From Bacilli bacterium (GTDB lineage: Bacteria > Bacillota_I > Bacilli_A > RF39 > UBA660): a stretch of DNA of 29,415 nucleotides. The stretch spans positions 1-29,415 of the forward strand of contig JAEDJT010000017.1 in the NCBI GenBank assembly GCA_016296185.1. The letters run 5' to 3'. Shown here in pieces: positions 1-6,872 of the stretch; the first letter of the stretch is position 1, and every line of letters starts with the position of its first letter. Under the pieces are notes generated by a model. That model was given only the letters and a program-made list of their open reading frames with translations, was not told where the DNA came from and searched no databases. The translations under genes and the position numbers were made by a program.

Positions 1-48
1 AATAATCAATTACATTTCTGTAATTAATCATTACACTTTTATAGTACC

Positions 49-79
49 AAAAAGATGATTATTTAATAATCATCTTTTT
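49..79 (-). terminator. Intrinsic terminator of the acyltransferase gene
   Basis: Arms at 49-63 and 65-79 are perfect inverted repeats (AAAAAGATGATTATT and its complement), so a long AU-rich hairpin forms with a U-run on the minus strand. It overlaps the stop codon at 59-61. Because T's also follow on the plus strand, it could work in both directions. Confidence 0.75.
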
Positions 80-982
80 TATATCAAATATATATTTAAG
101 AATAATAGACAATATAACCATTACAATAATAACTAATACATTTGTTAATAAAGCATTATTAACATGTAAATATATCATATTAACTATCTTATAACCAAAT
201 ATCATTTGTAATCCATATAATTCTAAAGTAATAGAACCTAATAAATTAGTTAACTTATTATCTTTAATTTTATCAAGTAACATTATTAAACCTAATATAA
301 AAGGTATATATACTAAATAATAAATATCATAGAACCATTCTAATTTAATTCTATTAACAATACTAATATAAGAAATAGCAAATCCTATTGTTAATAACAA
401 TATAGTTATCAACCAATATTTTTTATCATCTAAATAATTAATAACATTATATTTACCCATGTAATAAGCTATTAACATAATAGGAATTCTATTAAATAAA
501 ATAAATATTTCATCATAATAAGTATTATAACTAATCAATATACATACTGATAAATATATAAATATAGTAATTATAGGTACATATATTTTATTATCAATCT
601 TCTTATATAAAGGTAATAATAGGTAAACAATCATTATACCTGGAATAAACCATAAGAATGATCCTCCACCCTTTATAAATAAATTAATACCTAATATAGT
701 TTTAATAAATTCTAATAAATCAAAACCTTTATATAAATAATAAATAACACTTAATATAATAAATTTAATATAAATATCTAATATTCTATTTTTTATGAAT
801 TCTTTATATTTTATTTCCCTTTTACCTATACTATAACAAGATAAAAAGAAGAACATATCTACACCAACTACAAGTAATTGTCTTATATATAATTCATTAA
901 TAGATTTAGTAATATTAATCCATAAATGAAATATAAGAATAAATAAAGCAGATACAGTCATTATCGTTTTTTTATTATTCAT
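59..982 (-). CDS. Acyltransferase-3 family membrane protein
   Basis: 307 aa, almost entirely hydrophobic with about ten predicted membrane segments. The N-terminus has the layout of acyltransferase family 3 (OafA/YrhL type): a conserved-type His in the first membrane helix (IFHLW, about residue 19) and the motif GVDMFFFLSCYSIG (about 40-53), matching the family's GVDxFFxxSG pattern. Members move acyl groups onto extracellular sugars or other cell-surface acceptors; the acceptor here cannot be read from sequence. It starts 2 bases after the stop of the lipoprotein gene and has only a weak ribosome site, so translation is probably coupled. The gene ends in a terminator, so the pair forms one operon. 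The family call is confident; the substrate is unknown. Confidence 0.75.
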   Translation of the reverse strand: MNNKKTIMTVSALFILIFHLWINITKSINELYIRQLLVVGVDMFFFLSCYSIGKREIKYKEFIKNRILDIYIKFIILSVIYYLYKGFDLLEFIKTILGINLFIKGGGSFLWFIPGIMIVYLLLPLYKKIDNKIYVPIITIFIYLSVCILISYNTYYDEIFILFNRIPIMLIAYYMGKYNVINYLDDKKYWLITILLLTIGFAISYISIVNRIKLEWFYDIYYLVYIPFILGLIMLLDKIKDNKLTNLLGSITLELYGLQMIFGYKIVNMIYLHVNNALLTNVLVIIVMVILSIILKYIFDIKKMIIK

Positions 983-984
983 AA

Positions 985-1482
985 CTATTCAGAACCATTA
1001 GGTGATAAAACTATAAATACATAGTTTTCAAATACTACTGATTCAACAGTATCAGCTTCAGTACAAATATTCCATCTTAAATCTACATTTTCTTTAAGAT
1101 TAGCTTCAAAAGCTTCTGCATCATCTACTTCAAACATATAAGCTACAAAAGGAATAGTACCAATCATAGGTCTAATAGCATAAGCTTTTTTAAAACCTTT
1201 TACTTCAGTAGTAATACCTGCAAAATAACTATCTTCATTTAGTTCTTCTACACCTACACTAAATTCTATAATTTCATTTTCAGATAATTTATTAGCTATT
1301 TTTTCAAGATCTTTATTATCTTGAATTTCATCATAAAATTGTTTAGCTAATTTACCTGCAATAGTATTAGAAAATTCTTTAACATTATCAGATTTAGGAG
1401 CTTCTTTTTTTCCACAACCTGCTAAAGTAAAAATACCTATTACCATTATAAAAATTAGTATAAATTTACTTAACTTTTTCAT
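985..1482 (-). CDS. Small lipoprotein (possibly DUF4358-like)
   Basis: 165 aa. The N-terminus is a lipoprotein signal peptide: a basic start (MKKLSK), a hydrophobic stretch, then the lipobox LAGC with Cys at about residue 23, followed by a charged linker. The mature part is a soluble, acidic alpha/beta-looking domain. Its pattern (KKAYAIRPMIGTIPFVAYMFEV, then a conserved-looking C-terminal strand ending VFIVLSPNGS) reminds me of the DUF4358 lipoproteins of Firmicutes, but I cannot confirm this. A strong AGGAGG lies 6 bases upstream of the ATG. It is the first gene of a two-gene operon with the acyltransferase, suggesting a role at the outer face of the membrane. Confidence 0.7.
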   Translation of the reverse strand: MKKLSKFILIFIMVIGIFTLAGCGKKEAPKSDNVKEFSNTIAGKLAKQFYDEIQDNKDLEKIANKLSENEIIEFSVGVEELNEDSYFAGITTEVKGFKKAYAIRPMIGTIPFVAYMFEVDDAEAFEANLKENVDLRWNICTEADTVESVVFENYVFIVLSPNGSE

Positions 1483-1500
1483 ATCTATCCTCCTAATTAA

Positions 1501-1509
1501 ATTCTATCA
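1501..1509 (-). promoter_or_regulatory. Extended -10 for the lipoprotein operon
   Basis: On the minus strand this reads TGATAGAAT, an extended -10 (TGn + TAGAAT), about 20 bases upstream of the AGGAGG ribosome site. It lies 20-odd bases downstream of the mntP terminator U-run. Confidence 0.45.
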
Positions 1510-1529
1510 TTTTATTATTAAAAATCAAT

Positions 1530-1553
1530 AAAAAAAGAACTAATAATAGTTCT
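1530..1553 (-). terminator. Intrinsic terminator of mntP
   Basis: Six-bp stem AGAACT/AGTTCT (1536-1541 with 1548-1553) followed on the minus strand by a U-run (A's at 1530-1536). The 3' arm of the plus-strand hairpin overlaps the mntP stop codon. Confidence 0.7.
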
Positions 1554-2109
1554 AAAAAAATAAATGTTCTATAAGTATTTTTAAACCAATAATTATTAAT
1601 ACAACTCCACCAATAATTTGAGCTTTATCCTCAAATTTACTACCATATTTATTACCTATAATAACACCTATAATACATAATAAAAATGTTATTAAACCAA
1701 TAACTATCATAGACATAATAATATTAACTTCTAAGAAAGCAAATGTAATACCTACAGCTAAAGCATCAATACTTGTAGCAATTGCTAATACTACCATTGT
1801 TTTAATATCTACACTATCATCAATCTTATCTTCTTTTTTAGATAAAGTTTCTTTAATCATATTAAAACCTATAAAAGCTAATAATACAAAAGCAATCCAA
1901 TGATCTATACTAGATATAAATTCCTGAAAAGAACTACCCAATAAATAACCTATTAAAGGCATAACAGCTTGAAATATACCAAAATACAAACCAATAATAA
2001 TAACTTTATCAGCCTTAAATTTATTCATACTTAAACCTTTACATACAGATACAGCAAAAGCATCCATAGCAAGTCCAATTCCTATTAAAACAACTTCTAA
2101 AATACTCAT
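1552..2109 (-). CDS. mntP: Manganese efflux pump MntP
   Basis: 185 aa, the normal MntP length, with six membrane helices arranged as two repeated halves. The hallmark acidic motifs are present in both: GLAMDAFAVSVCKG with Asp16, and ATSIDALAVG with Asp115. These helix Asp residues are characteristic of the family, which exports Mn2+ from the cytoplasm to prevent manganese toxicity. The charged cytoplasmic loop (about 90-104, KKEDKIDDS) separates the halves. The ATG has AGGTGATAAT just upstream. It is a single-gene unit with its own terminator and an extended -10. The leader is too short to hold a yybP-ykoY Mn2+ riboswitch, so no riboswitch control is visible. Confidence 0.93.
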   Translation of the reverse strand: MSILEVVLIGIGLAMDAFAVSVCKGLSMNKFKADKVIIIGLYFGIFQAVMPLIGYLLGSSFQEFISSIDHWIAFVLLAFIGFNMIKETLSKKEDKIDDSVDIKTMVVLAIATSIDALAVGITFAFLEVNIIMSMIVIGLITFLLCIIGVIIGNKYGSKFEDKAQIIGGVVLIIIGLKILIEHLFF

Positions 2110-2137
2110 ATTATCACCTATATTAATTGTATTTATA

Positions 2138-2146
2138 ATTATAACA
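2138..2146 (-). promoter_or_regulatory. Extended -10 for mntP
   Basis: Minus strand TGTTATAAT, a perfect TGn + TATAAT, placed between the upstream gene's terminator U-run and the mntP ribosome site. No TTGACA-like -35 is evident. Confidence 0.5.
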
Positions 2147-2161
2147 AAAATAAACCATAAA

Positions 2162-2201
2162 AAAAAGAATTAGATATTACTTCATAATATTAATTCTTTT
2201 T
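2162..2201 (-). terminator. Intrinsic terminator of the 90-aa gene
   Basis: A long hairpin: AAAAGAATTA (2163-2172) pairs with 2191-2200 and ATATTA (2174-2179) with TAATAT (2185-2190), with one bulged base and a CTTCA loop. A U-run follows on the minus strand. It contains the stop codon of the gene. Confidence 0.75.
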
Positions 2202-2449
2202 GATCCCATTAAATAATCTAATACATCTTCTCTATGATAATAACTAATAACAGGTATTTTATTAATAGAATCATTAATCTTTAATAAACTAAATAAAGAT
2301 ACAATAGATGATAATTCTAAACCAGCAATTAATTGTGGTCTTTTTAATATACTTGTTACTCTATAAAAATCTTCACTATTTATTTGATGATTACTATATA
2401 AAAGAGATGCATTTAAACTCATTTCATAATAAATATCACTCTTAGACAT
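2177..2449 (-). CDS. Hypothetical small protein
   Basis: 90 aa, no signal peptide and no membrane segment. I do not recognise it. It is predicted mostly helical, with a hydrophobic middle (about 42-56, GLELSSIVSLFSLLK) and a basic C-terminus (GSKRINIMK). An AAGGGGG ribosome site sits 7 bases before the ATG. It has its own promoter, inside the end of the upstream gene, and its own terminator that includes its stop codon, so it is an independent transcription unit. The clean expression signals make it a real gene; its function is unknown. Confidence 0.65.
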   Translation of the reverse strand: MSKSDIYYEMSLNASLLYSNHQINSEDFYRVTSILKRPQLIAGLELSSIVSLFSLLKINDSINKIPVISYYHREDVLDYLMGSKRINIMK

Positions 2450-2474
2450 TATAATTCCCCCTTAATTCAAAGGA

Positions 2475-2503
2475 ATTATACCACTTTATCCAGAAATAGT
2501 AAA
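2475..2503 (-). promoter_or_regulatory. Promoter of the 90-aa gene
   Basis: Minus strand -35 TTTACT (2498-2503), a 17-bp spacer and -10 TATAAT (2475-2480) with an upstream TGG (extended -10). The -35 lies inside the last codons of the 80-aa gene. Confidence 0.65.
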
Positions 2504-2728
2504 AATTTTCTTAGCTACATTAAAATTATCAGGACTAACTAAACTAGTATATGTATCAACAGGATTCTCTAAACCTAAATCATTTAATAAATGTATAGCA
2601 GTTTCATAATCTAATCTAAAAAAGCAATCATCATAAGCAAGTAACTCTTTTATTTTTAAATACTTTTCATCTTTAGTTGTTTCATATAAACTATCATTAA
2701 TTTTTCTTAATTTAGCAAGCAATTCCAT
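2486..2728 (-). CDS. Hypothetical small acidic protein
   Basis: 80 aa. The start is placed at the ATG at 2726-2728 because GAGGAGG lies exactly six bases upstream; a longer frame back to 2749 would skip this site. The gene overlaps the end of the transglutaminase-like gene by 17 bases, so it is read from the same transcript with its own strong ribosome site. The protein (MELLAKLRKINDSLYE...) is helical and has no membrane segment. The part around residues 32-57 (ELLAYDDCFFRLDYETAIHLLNDLGL) looks like a compact helix pair. I know no function. Its position at the end of the HD-Nudix-transglutaminase operon suggests a partner or regulator, which is inference only. Confidence 0.65.
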   Translation of the reverse strand: MELLAKLRKINDSLYETTKDEKYLKIKELLAYDDCFFRLDYETAIHLLNDLGLENPVDTYTSLVSPDNFNVAKKIFTISG

Positions 2729-4268
2729 GAGAAACCTCCTCACTATCACTTAATTTTAAACCAGGTATATCTTTCTTTTTACCAAATATAACGAAATTAT
2801 TTTGATTAATTAAATTTTCAAGTGCTTCTTTAGATAATTGTTGAGTACCTCCATCTTTAAAGAAAACAAAATAGTCATATTCATAATTATCTCCATCTAT
2901 ATCATCAAGATTTTTAACTCTTCTTCTTGAAATCAAAACACCAGCATCAAAAATATATTCACTATCTTTATATGCTACATATTGAAAATTTAAATTAGCT
3001 CTTTCTAAACTATTAAATAATTTCTCAAACATAACAGTATAATATCTAACTAATTGAAGACCTCTTAATTTAGAATCCTTACACATAATATTTAATAATT
3101 CTAATTTATATTCAGTTTCATCTTTTAATTCATCATCATTAACTTGATAATAATCATTCTTTAATTTATCAAAAATATCTTCTTGACTATTAGCTTCATA
3201 ACGATTTCTCATATCAGCCATTAATATTTGTTTATGAACATCTTTATATTCTTCATCACAACAGAAACCAGCTGTAGGTAAACCTATTTGAATAGCAGCT
3301 AAATCACACATAAATAATCCAGCATCAATATTCATCATATTATTAGTAGCATCTGCTTTCATTAAAGTACCATCACAATCAAAAACTACAAACTTATGAA
3401 AATTACCATCTACTTTAGCTGTAATACCAACCATACCAAGTAAAATAGCATACATTTCAGCCCAAGTTTTACATACAACAGCATTATTTTCTAAAGTAAT
3501 ACTATCAGGACTTTTATTATAAATATCTCTAGCAATAGGAATATTCATATTTTGATCATAAGCAGAAAATGTTACATCATAATCAACTATTTTACATAAC
3601 TCAATATAGATATCTCTACACATTGCAAATTTATCAAAAGTAGACATACCTTCTCTATCTCTATATTTGTCTCCTAATACTCTTTCAATAATAGATGGAT
3701 CTAAAGTACCTTCTGGAACATAACCATTTATAACAGAAGCAGTTTTATATTCTAAAGAATATTGTTTCATAATATTATTAAACTTTTCTTTAAATTCACT
3801 ATCCATAACAGCATTCATACCATTAGTACTATAATAGTTTACAAAATCAGTAATAGCATTTAAATAAGTTGCTAATTCTAATGGAAATAAATTTCTATTA
3901 TTTTCAAAGGCCATAAACTTATTATAAATATTATCATTACTTAAAATAGATTCAATTAAAGCAACATTAACCAAAGGATGAGTTTTAGATAAATATTTAT
4001 CAAAATCATATGAACGTTTTTCTTTTAACTCACTACCAAAGTAATCATTTAAATAATTAACTTTTACAAATACATTTCTAGGTAAATCAGTTGTATGTTT
4101 CACTTGATAATCCATATATTGGTTAATAGCATTTAGATAATCAATTTTATCTTCACCATAAAAAGATCCAGAACCTCTAACAAAGTCTGAAAAAACATTA
4201 TCATCATTGATAATTGATTCAATAGTACTTATAGTAATACATTTTAAAGTTCTATTTAAATCTTCCAT
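2712..4268 (-). CDS. Transglutaminase-fold protein with duplicated N-terminal helical repeat
   Basis: 518 aa, cytoplasmic (no signal or membrane segment). The middle holds a transglutaminase-like core: Cys266 in AVVCKTWAEMYAILLGMVGI, His291 in NFHKFVVFD and Asp306 in LMKADAT give the Cys-His-Asp order and spacing of that fold. It could be a peptidase, an acyltransferase or only a binding domain. The N-terminus contains two related helical repeats at about 15-55 and 104-148, each with IESI(I/L)xxDNxxxxF and YLNAI. The C-terminal 180 residues are unrecognised. The start is set at ATG 4266-4268 because AGGTG lies six bases upstream; the GTG nine bases earlier overlaps that site. It follows the Nudix gene by 26 bases and overlaps the 80-aa gene. 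Confidence 0.65.
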   Translation of the reverse strand: MEDLNRTLKCITISTIESIINDDNVFSDFVRGSGSFYGEDKIDYLNAINQYMDYQVKHTTDLPRNVFVKVNYLNDYFGSELKEKRSYDFDKYLSKTHPLVNVALIESILSNDNIYNKFMAFENNRNLFPLELATYLNAITDFVNYYSTNGMNAVMDSEFKEKFNNIMKQYSLEYKTASVINGYVPEGTLDPSIIERVLGDKYRDREGMSTFDKFAMCRDIYIELCKIVDYDVTFSAYDQNMNIPIARDIYNKSPDSITLENNAVVCKTWAEMYAILLGMVGITAKVDGNFHKFVVFDCDGTLMKADATNNMMNIDAGLFMCDLAAIQIGLPTAGFCCDEEYKDVHKQILMADMRNRYEANSQEDIFDKLKNDYYQVNDDELKDETEYKLELLNIMCKDSKLRGLQLVRYYTVMFEKLFNSLERANLNFQYVAYKDSEYIFDAGVLISRRRVKNLDDIDGDNYEYDYFVFFKDGGTQQLSKEALENLINQNNFVIFGKKKDIPGLKLSDSEEVSHGIAC

Positions 4269-4294
4269 ACTATTCACCTATTTTCATTATATCA

Positions 4295-4789
4295 TTATAT
4301 TGAATTAAAATATACTGAAGTATAACTCATTTCATCTTTTGGTAAATTATTCTTATTATAAAATTCATAACCTAAACACTTACCAGGTTCATTAATTAAT
4401 AATTCACCATCAATATATAAACCATTATATATACAAAATAACCAATTAACAGTCTTATTAGTTCTTATATCAAATTTAGGCTCGAAAACAGCCCCTACAA
4501 AGTCTTTTATCTCAATATTAGCTAATTCTCCTACTTCTTCCTTAATTTCTCTGTATAGAGCCTTAATTAGGTTAATATCAGTATCTTCAACAGCACCACC
4601 AATATCTTCTAATTTATTATGTTCATCTCTAGATTTAGGACCTCTTCTTTGAAGAATAACATTACCATCTTTATCCATTAATCTTACAATAACAGCTAAT
4701 CTATAATCAGGTAAAGAAATATTATTATTTTTAATAACATTACTAACATCTTCACATGTTACAACACTATCTCTAAATACTAATTCCAT
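4295..4789 (-). CDS. Nudix hydrolase
   Basis: 164 aa, one Nudix domain. The Nudix box lies at about 64-87 (GGAVEDTDINLIKALYREIK then EEVG): the REIKEEVG half with its metal-binding glutamates is intact, but the first half has one extra residue compared with GX5EX7REUXEEXGU and an Asp where Glu is usual. The N-terminal LAVIVRLMDKDGNVILQRRG strand pair is typical of the isopentenyl-diphosphate isomerase/MutT-like branch (DGNVxLQRR). The enzyme would cleave a nucleoside diphosphate linked to another group; the substrate is open. The start ATG lies 2 bases after the stop of the HD-domain gene with only a weak ribosome site, so the two are probably translationally coupled. Confidence 0.85.
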   Translation of the reverse strand: MELVFRDSVVTCEDVSNVIKNNNISLPDYRLAVIVRLMDKDGNVILQRRGPKSRDEHNKLEDIGGAVEDTDINLIKALYREIKEEVGELANIEIKDFVGAVFEPKFDIRTNKTVNWLFCIYNGLYIDGELLINEPGKCLGYEFYNKNNLPKDEMSYTSVYFNSI

Positions 4790-4791
4790 AA

Positions 4792-5340
4792 CTAAATACC
4801 AAAATATTCATTAACAATATCTTTATATCTATTTAATAATACATTATTACTAATTCTACTATTAAATAAATCTAACAATTCCTTGTAATACCACATATTC
4901 ATTTCATAAGTAGTACTTAAAGTTGCTAATGCTTTATTACCTTCTTTTTTATATAATTCATAATCACTTAAAAGATTTTGTAACTTATCAGCTATTTCAG
5001 CAATAATTAAATCATCATTATCTTGACTCTTTAATCTATTAATAAATTCTAACTTTCTCTCTTTAAAATCTTTTATATCTTGATTTTCACTTAAATATAA
5101 AACATTATTAGCTATATCTTCACCAAATTTAATCTTAATATCATCATAAGTATAATCAGTATCTTCAATAATATCATGTAATAAACCACTTAATATTATT
5201 TTTTTACTCATACCTACTTCTGCTAACATTGTACCTACACTAATACTATGAAAAGCTAAATCAATATCCTCCTTAATTCTTCTTTTACCTTTAAAAGCTA
5301 TAAATACAAAATGTATAGCTTCTTCTATTTCAGTATACAT
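4792..5340 (-). CDS. HD-domain phosphohydrolase resembling small alarmone hydrolases (RelA/SpoT hydrolase type)
   Basis: 182 aa, a stand-alone HD domain. Key residues follow the (p)ppGpp hydrolase pattern: His31 (AFHSISVG), His55-Asp56 within LLHDIIEDT (with Glu59-Asp60), and Asp118/Asn122 in IADKLQNL, matching DRLHN of SpoT/Rel. The length fits single-domain alarmone hydrolases (MESH1/SAH), which remove the 3'-pyrophosphate from (p)ppGpp. No synthetase domain is present. A different nucleotide substrate is possible. The start is ATG 5338-5340, six bases after AGGTG; the GTG at 5347-5349 is part of the ribosome site. It is the first gene of the operon leading into the Nudix and transglutaminase-like genes. 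Confidence 0.75.
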   Translation of the reverse strand: MYTEIEEAIHFVFIAFKGKRRIKEDIDLAFHSISVGTMLAEVGMSKKIILSGLLHDIIEDTDYTYDDIKIKFGEDIANNVLYLSENQDIKDFKERKLEFINRLKSQDNDDLIIAEIADKLQNLLSDYELYKKEGNKALATLSTTYEMNMWYYKELLDLFNSRISNNVLLNRYKDIVNEYFGI

Positions 5341-5371
5341 AACTATCACCTATAATAATTATACATAATAA

Positions 5372-5413
5372 AAAAACGACATAATAGTATTTTTACTATT
5401 TTTTGTCGTTTTT
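5372..5413 (-). terminator. Intrinsic terminator of the DUF2207 operon
   Basis: AAAAACGACA (5372-5381) pairs with TGTCGTTTTT (5404-5413), and AATAGTA (5383-5389) with TACTATT (5394-5400). The U-run follows on the minus strand. The hairpin holds the last codons and the TAG of the 167-aa gene. Confidence 0.8.
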
Positions 5414-5899
5414 ATCATTTTTCTTTTTATCAGATTTTTTATATTTAATAAAAGTATCTATACCATCTTTTTGTTCTTTGACTTGATCATCCATTATAGA
5501 TTTATTAATAGTATTTCTATATACTTGTTTAATTTTATCTAATTTATAAACCATATCATTAGGAATATCTAAACCCATAGCATGTAATAAATCAATCTTA
5601 TCAGTTTTATTAAGTTTCTTTAAATAAGATTCAGCATCACCTTTGTCAAAACTCTTTTTAAATTTATCAACATTTTCAACTTTTAATCTCTTATTTATTC
5701 TTTCAATTTTAAAAGCCATATCAGAAAGTCCTCTTTCTTCAGCTAATAAGAATAAACAAGTCCTAACAGATTCATTAATTCCTTTAATACTTACATAGAT
5801 ATCAGTTTCATCAAAATCTAATTCTACAAATTCATCAAGCATTTGATTTAAAGCTCTTATTAAATCATCACCAAACATTTTTTTTACAATACTATTCAT
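5396..5899 (-). CDS. Hypothetical helical protein with Lys-rich tail
   Basis: 167 aa, soluble, almost all helical, ending in a Lys/Asp-rich tail (KKSDKKKNDKNDKK). No family recognised. Several heptad-like stretches (about 63-100) could form coiled coils. The start ATG overlaps the stop of the upstream gene as TAATG, one base shared, so translation is coupled to the degenerate transglutaminase-like protein; this argues that the two are made in fixed ratio and may bind each other. Third gene of the DUF2207 operon, with a terminator overlapping its end. Confidence 0.65.
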   Translation of the reverse strand: MNSIVKKMFGDDLIRALNQMLDEFVELDFDETDIYVSIKGINESVRTCLFLLAEERGLSDMAFKIERINKRLKVENVDKFKKSFDKGDAESYLKKLNKTDKIDLLHAMGLDIPNDMVYKLDKIKQVYRNTINKSIMDDQVKEQKDGIDTFIKYKKSDKKKNDKNDKK

Positions 5900-6861
5900 T
5901 AAATCACAACCCCAATAATTTTATTTAAAATTTTAGGATCCATATCTTTCTTTGAAATATTTACTGGTACTTCTTTTTTAGGTTCATTAGAATTAATATC
6001 AATGATACTTACTGGAGTAAAGTATTTTTGATATGTATCACTACCTATACAAGCACTACATAATTTAAACTCATCCAATACTCTACCATTACTATTATAA
6101 ATAGCTTGTTCAACAGTAACATCAAAATAATAATATAATCCTTTAATAAGAACTAAATTAGCCATATAGAAGTTTCCATTATCATCTTTCAATCCTACAT
6201 TATAAACATTAACACCTAATCTTTTTAAAATTTCACTAAATAAATATGAATTAGTAATATAATTATCATCTCTATTAAATAAACCTTTAAATAATTCATT
6301 TAATACAATACTCTTAGTATTACATTCATCATTATTAATATTTGCTTGTCTAGTTGCTAAGTATTTTAATAATTTACAAGAATCCATTAAAACATCAGTA
6401 TCACTATTAACTTTTACTAAACCTAAATCATTAATAATTCTATTAATTTCATCTTCTATTCTAATAGATAAAGTAACATCTTCTACATCTATAGCTTTAA
6501 TAATATCTTTTTCTGTTTTAGGTACTTGTTCTATTACTGGCTCTGAAGGAATAGTTGTTTCTTCTACTTCTGGAGTTTCTTCTTCTGAAGTTTCTTCTAC
6601 TTCAGGAACAACTGGTTCTTGAGTAGTTTGTTCTTCTACTTCAGATTCACTAACCTCTTCTTCAACAACAATCTCTTTAGAAGCCATTACTAAATCTAAA
6701 TATTTTTCAGCATATAATCTAGTAACGTTTCCAAATTGAACTTCATATACATTGTCATCTCCACCTAATGTAGAAACAATATCAATAACTTTTCCTTCTT
6801 CTTCAGTTTTCTTATATTTAACAAAATCACCTATATTAAATTTAGTTATCACACTATCCAT
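5899..6861 (-). CDS. SH3-like domain plus degenerate transglutaminase-fold protein
   Basis: 320 aa, soluble. Residues 1-60 form a small beta domain of SH3/KOW-like look (IGDFVKYKKTEEEGKVIDIV ... YEVQFGN). An acidic Glu/Pro/Thr linker spans about 63-118. Residues 120-320 match the transglutaminase-like layout: TNSYLFSEILKRLGVNVY, then FYMANLVLIKGLYYYFDVT, which lines up with the usual HAWNxVxIDGxWYxxDxT. The catalytic Cys is Ser205 and the His is Met233; only Asp247 remains, so it is probably not an enzyme. The start is ATG 6859-6861, seven bases after AGGTGG; a GTG six bases earlier overlaps that site. It lies 11 bases after the DUF2207 gene. Confidence 0.65.
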   Translation of the reverse strand: MDSVITKFNIGDFVKYKKTEEEGKVIDIVSTLGGDDNVYEVQFGNVTRLYAEKYLDLVMASKEIVVEEEVSESEVEEQTTQEPVVPEVEETSEEETPEVEETTIPSEPVIEQVPKTEKDIIKAIDVEDVTLSIRIEDEINRIINDLGLVKVNSDTDVLMDSCKLLKYLATRQANINNDECNTKSIVLNELFKGLFNRDDNYITNSYLFSEILKRLGVNVYNVGLKDDNGNFYMANLVLIKGLYYYFDVTVEQAIYNSNGRVLDEFKLCSACIGSDTYQKYFTPVSIIDINSNEPKKEVPVNISKKDMDPKILNKIIGVVI

Positions 6862-6872
6862 GATCACACCAC

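Noticed and set aside
8..25. Short inverted repeat AATTAC/GTAATT at the left edge
   Set aside because: Six-bp arms in very AT-rich sequence at the window edge; no flanking gene to interpret it.
2110..2161. Possible yybP-ykoY manganese riboswitch before mntP
   Set aside because: Only about 50 bases lie between mntP and the neighbouring terminator, too short for that riboswitch, and none of its motifs is visible.
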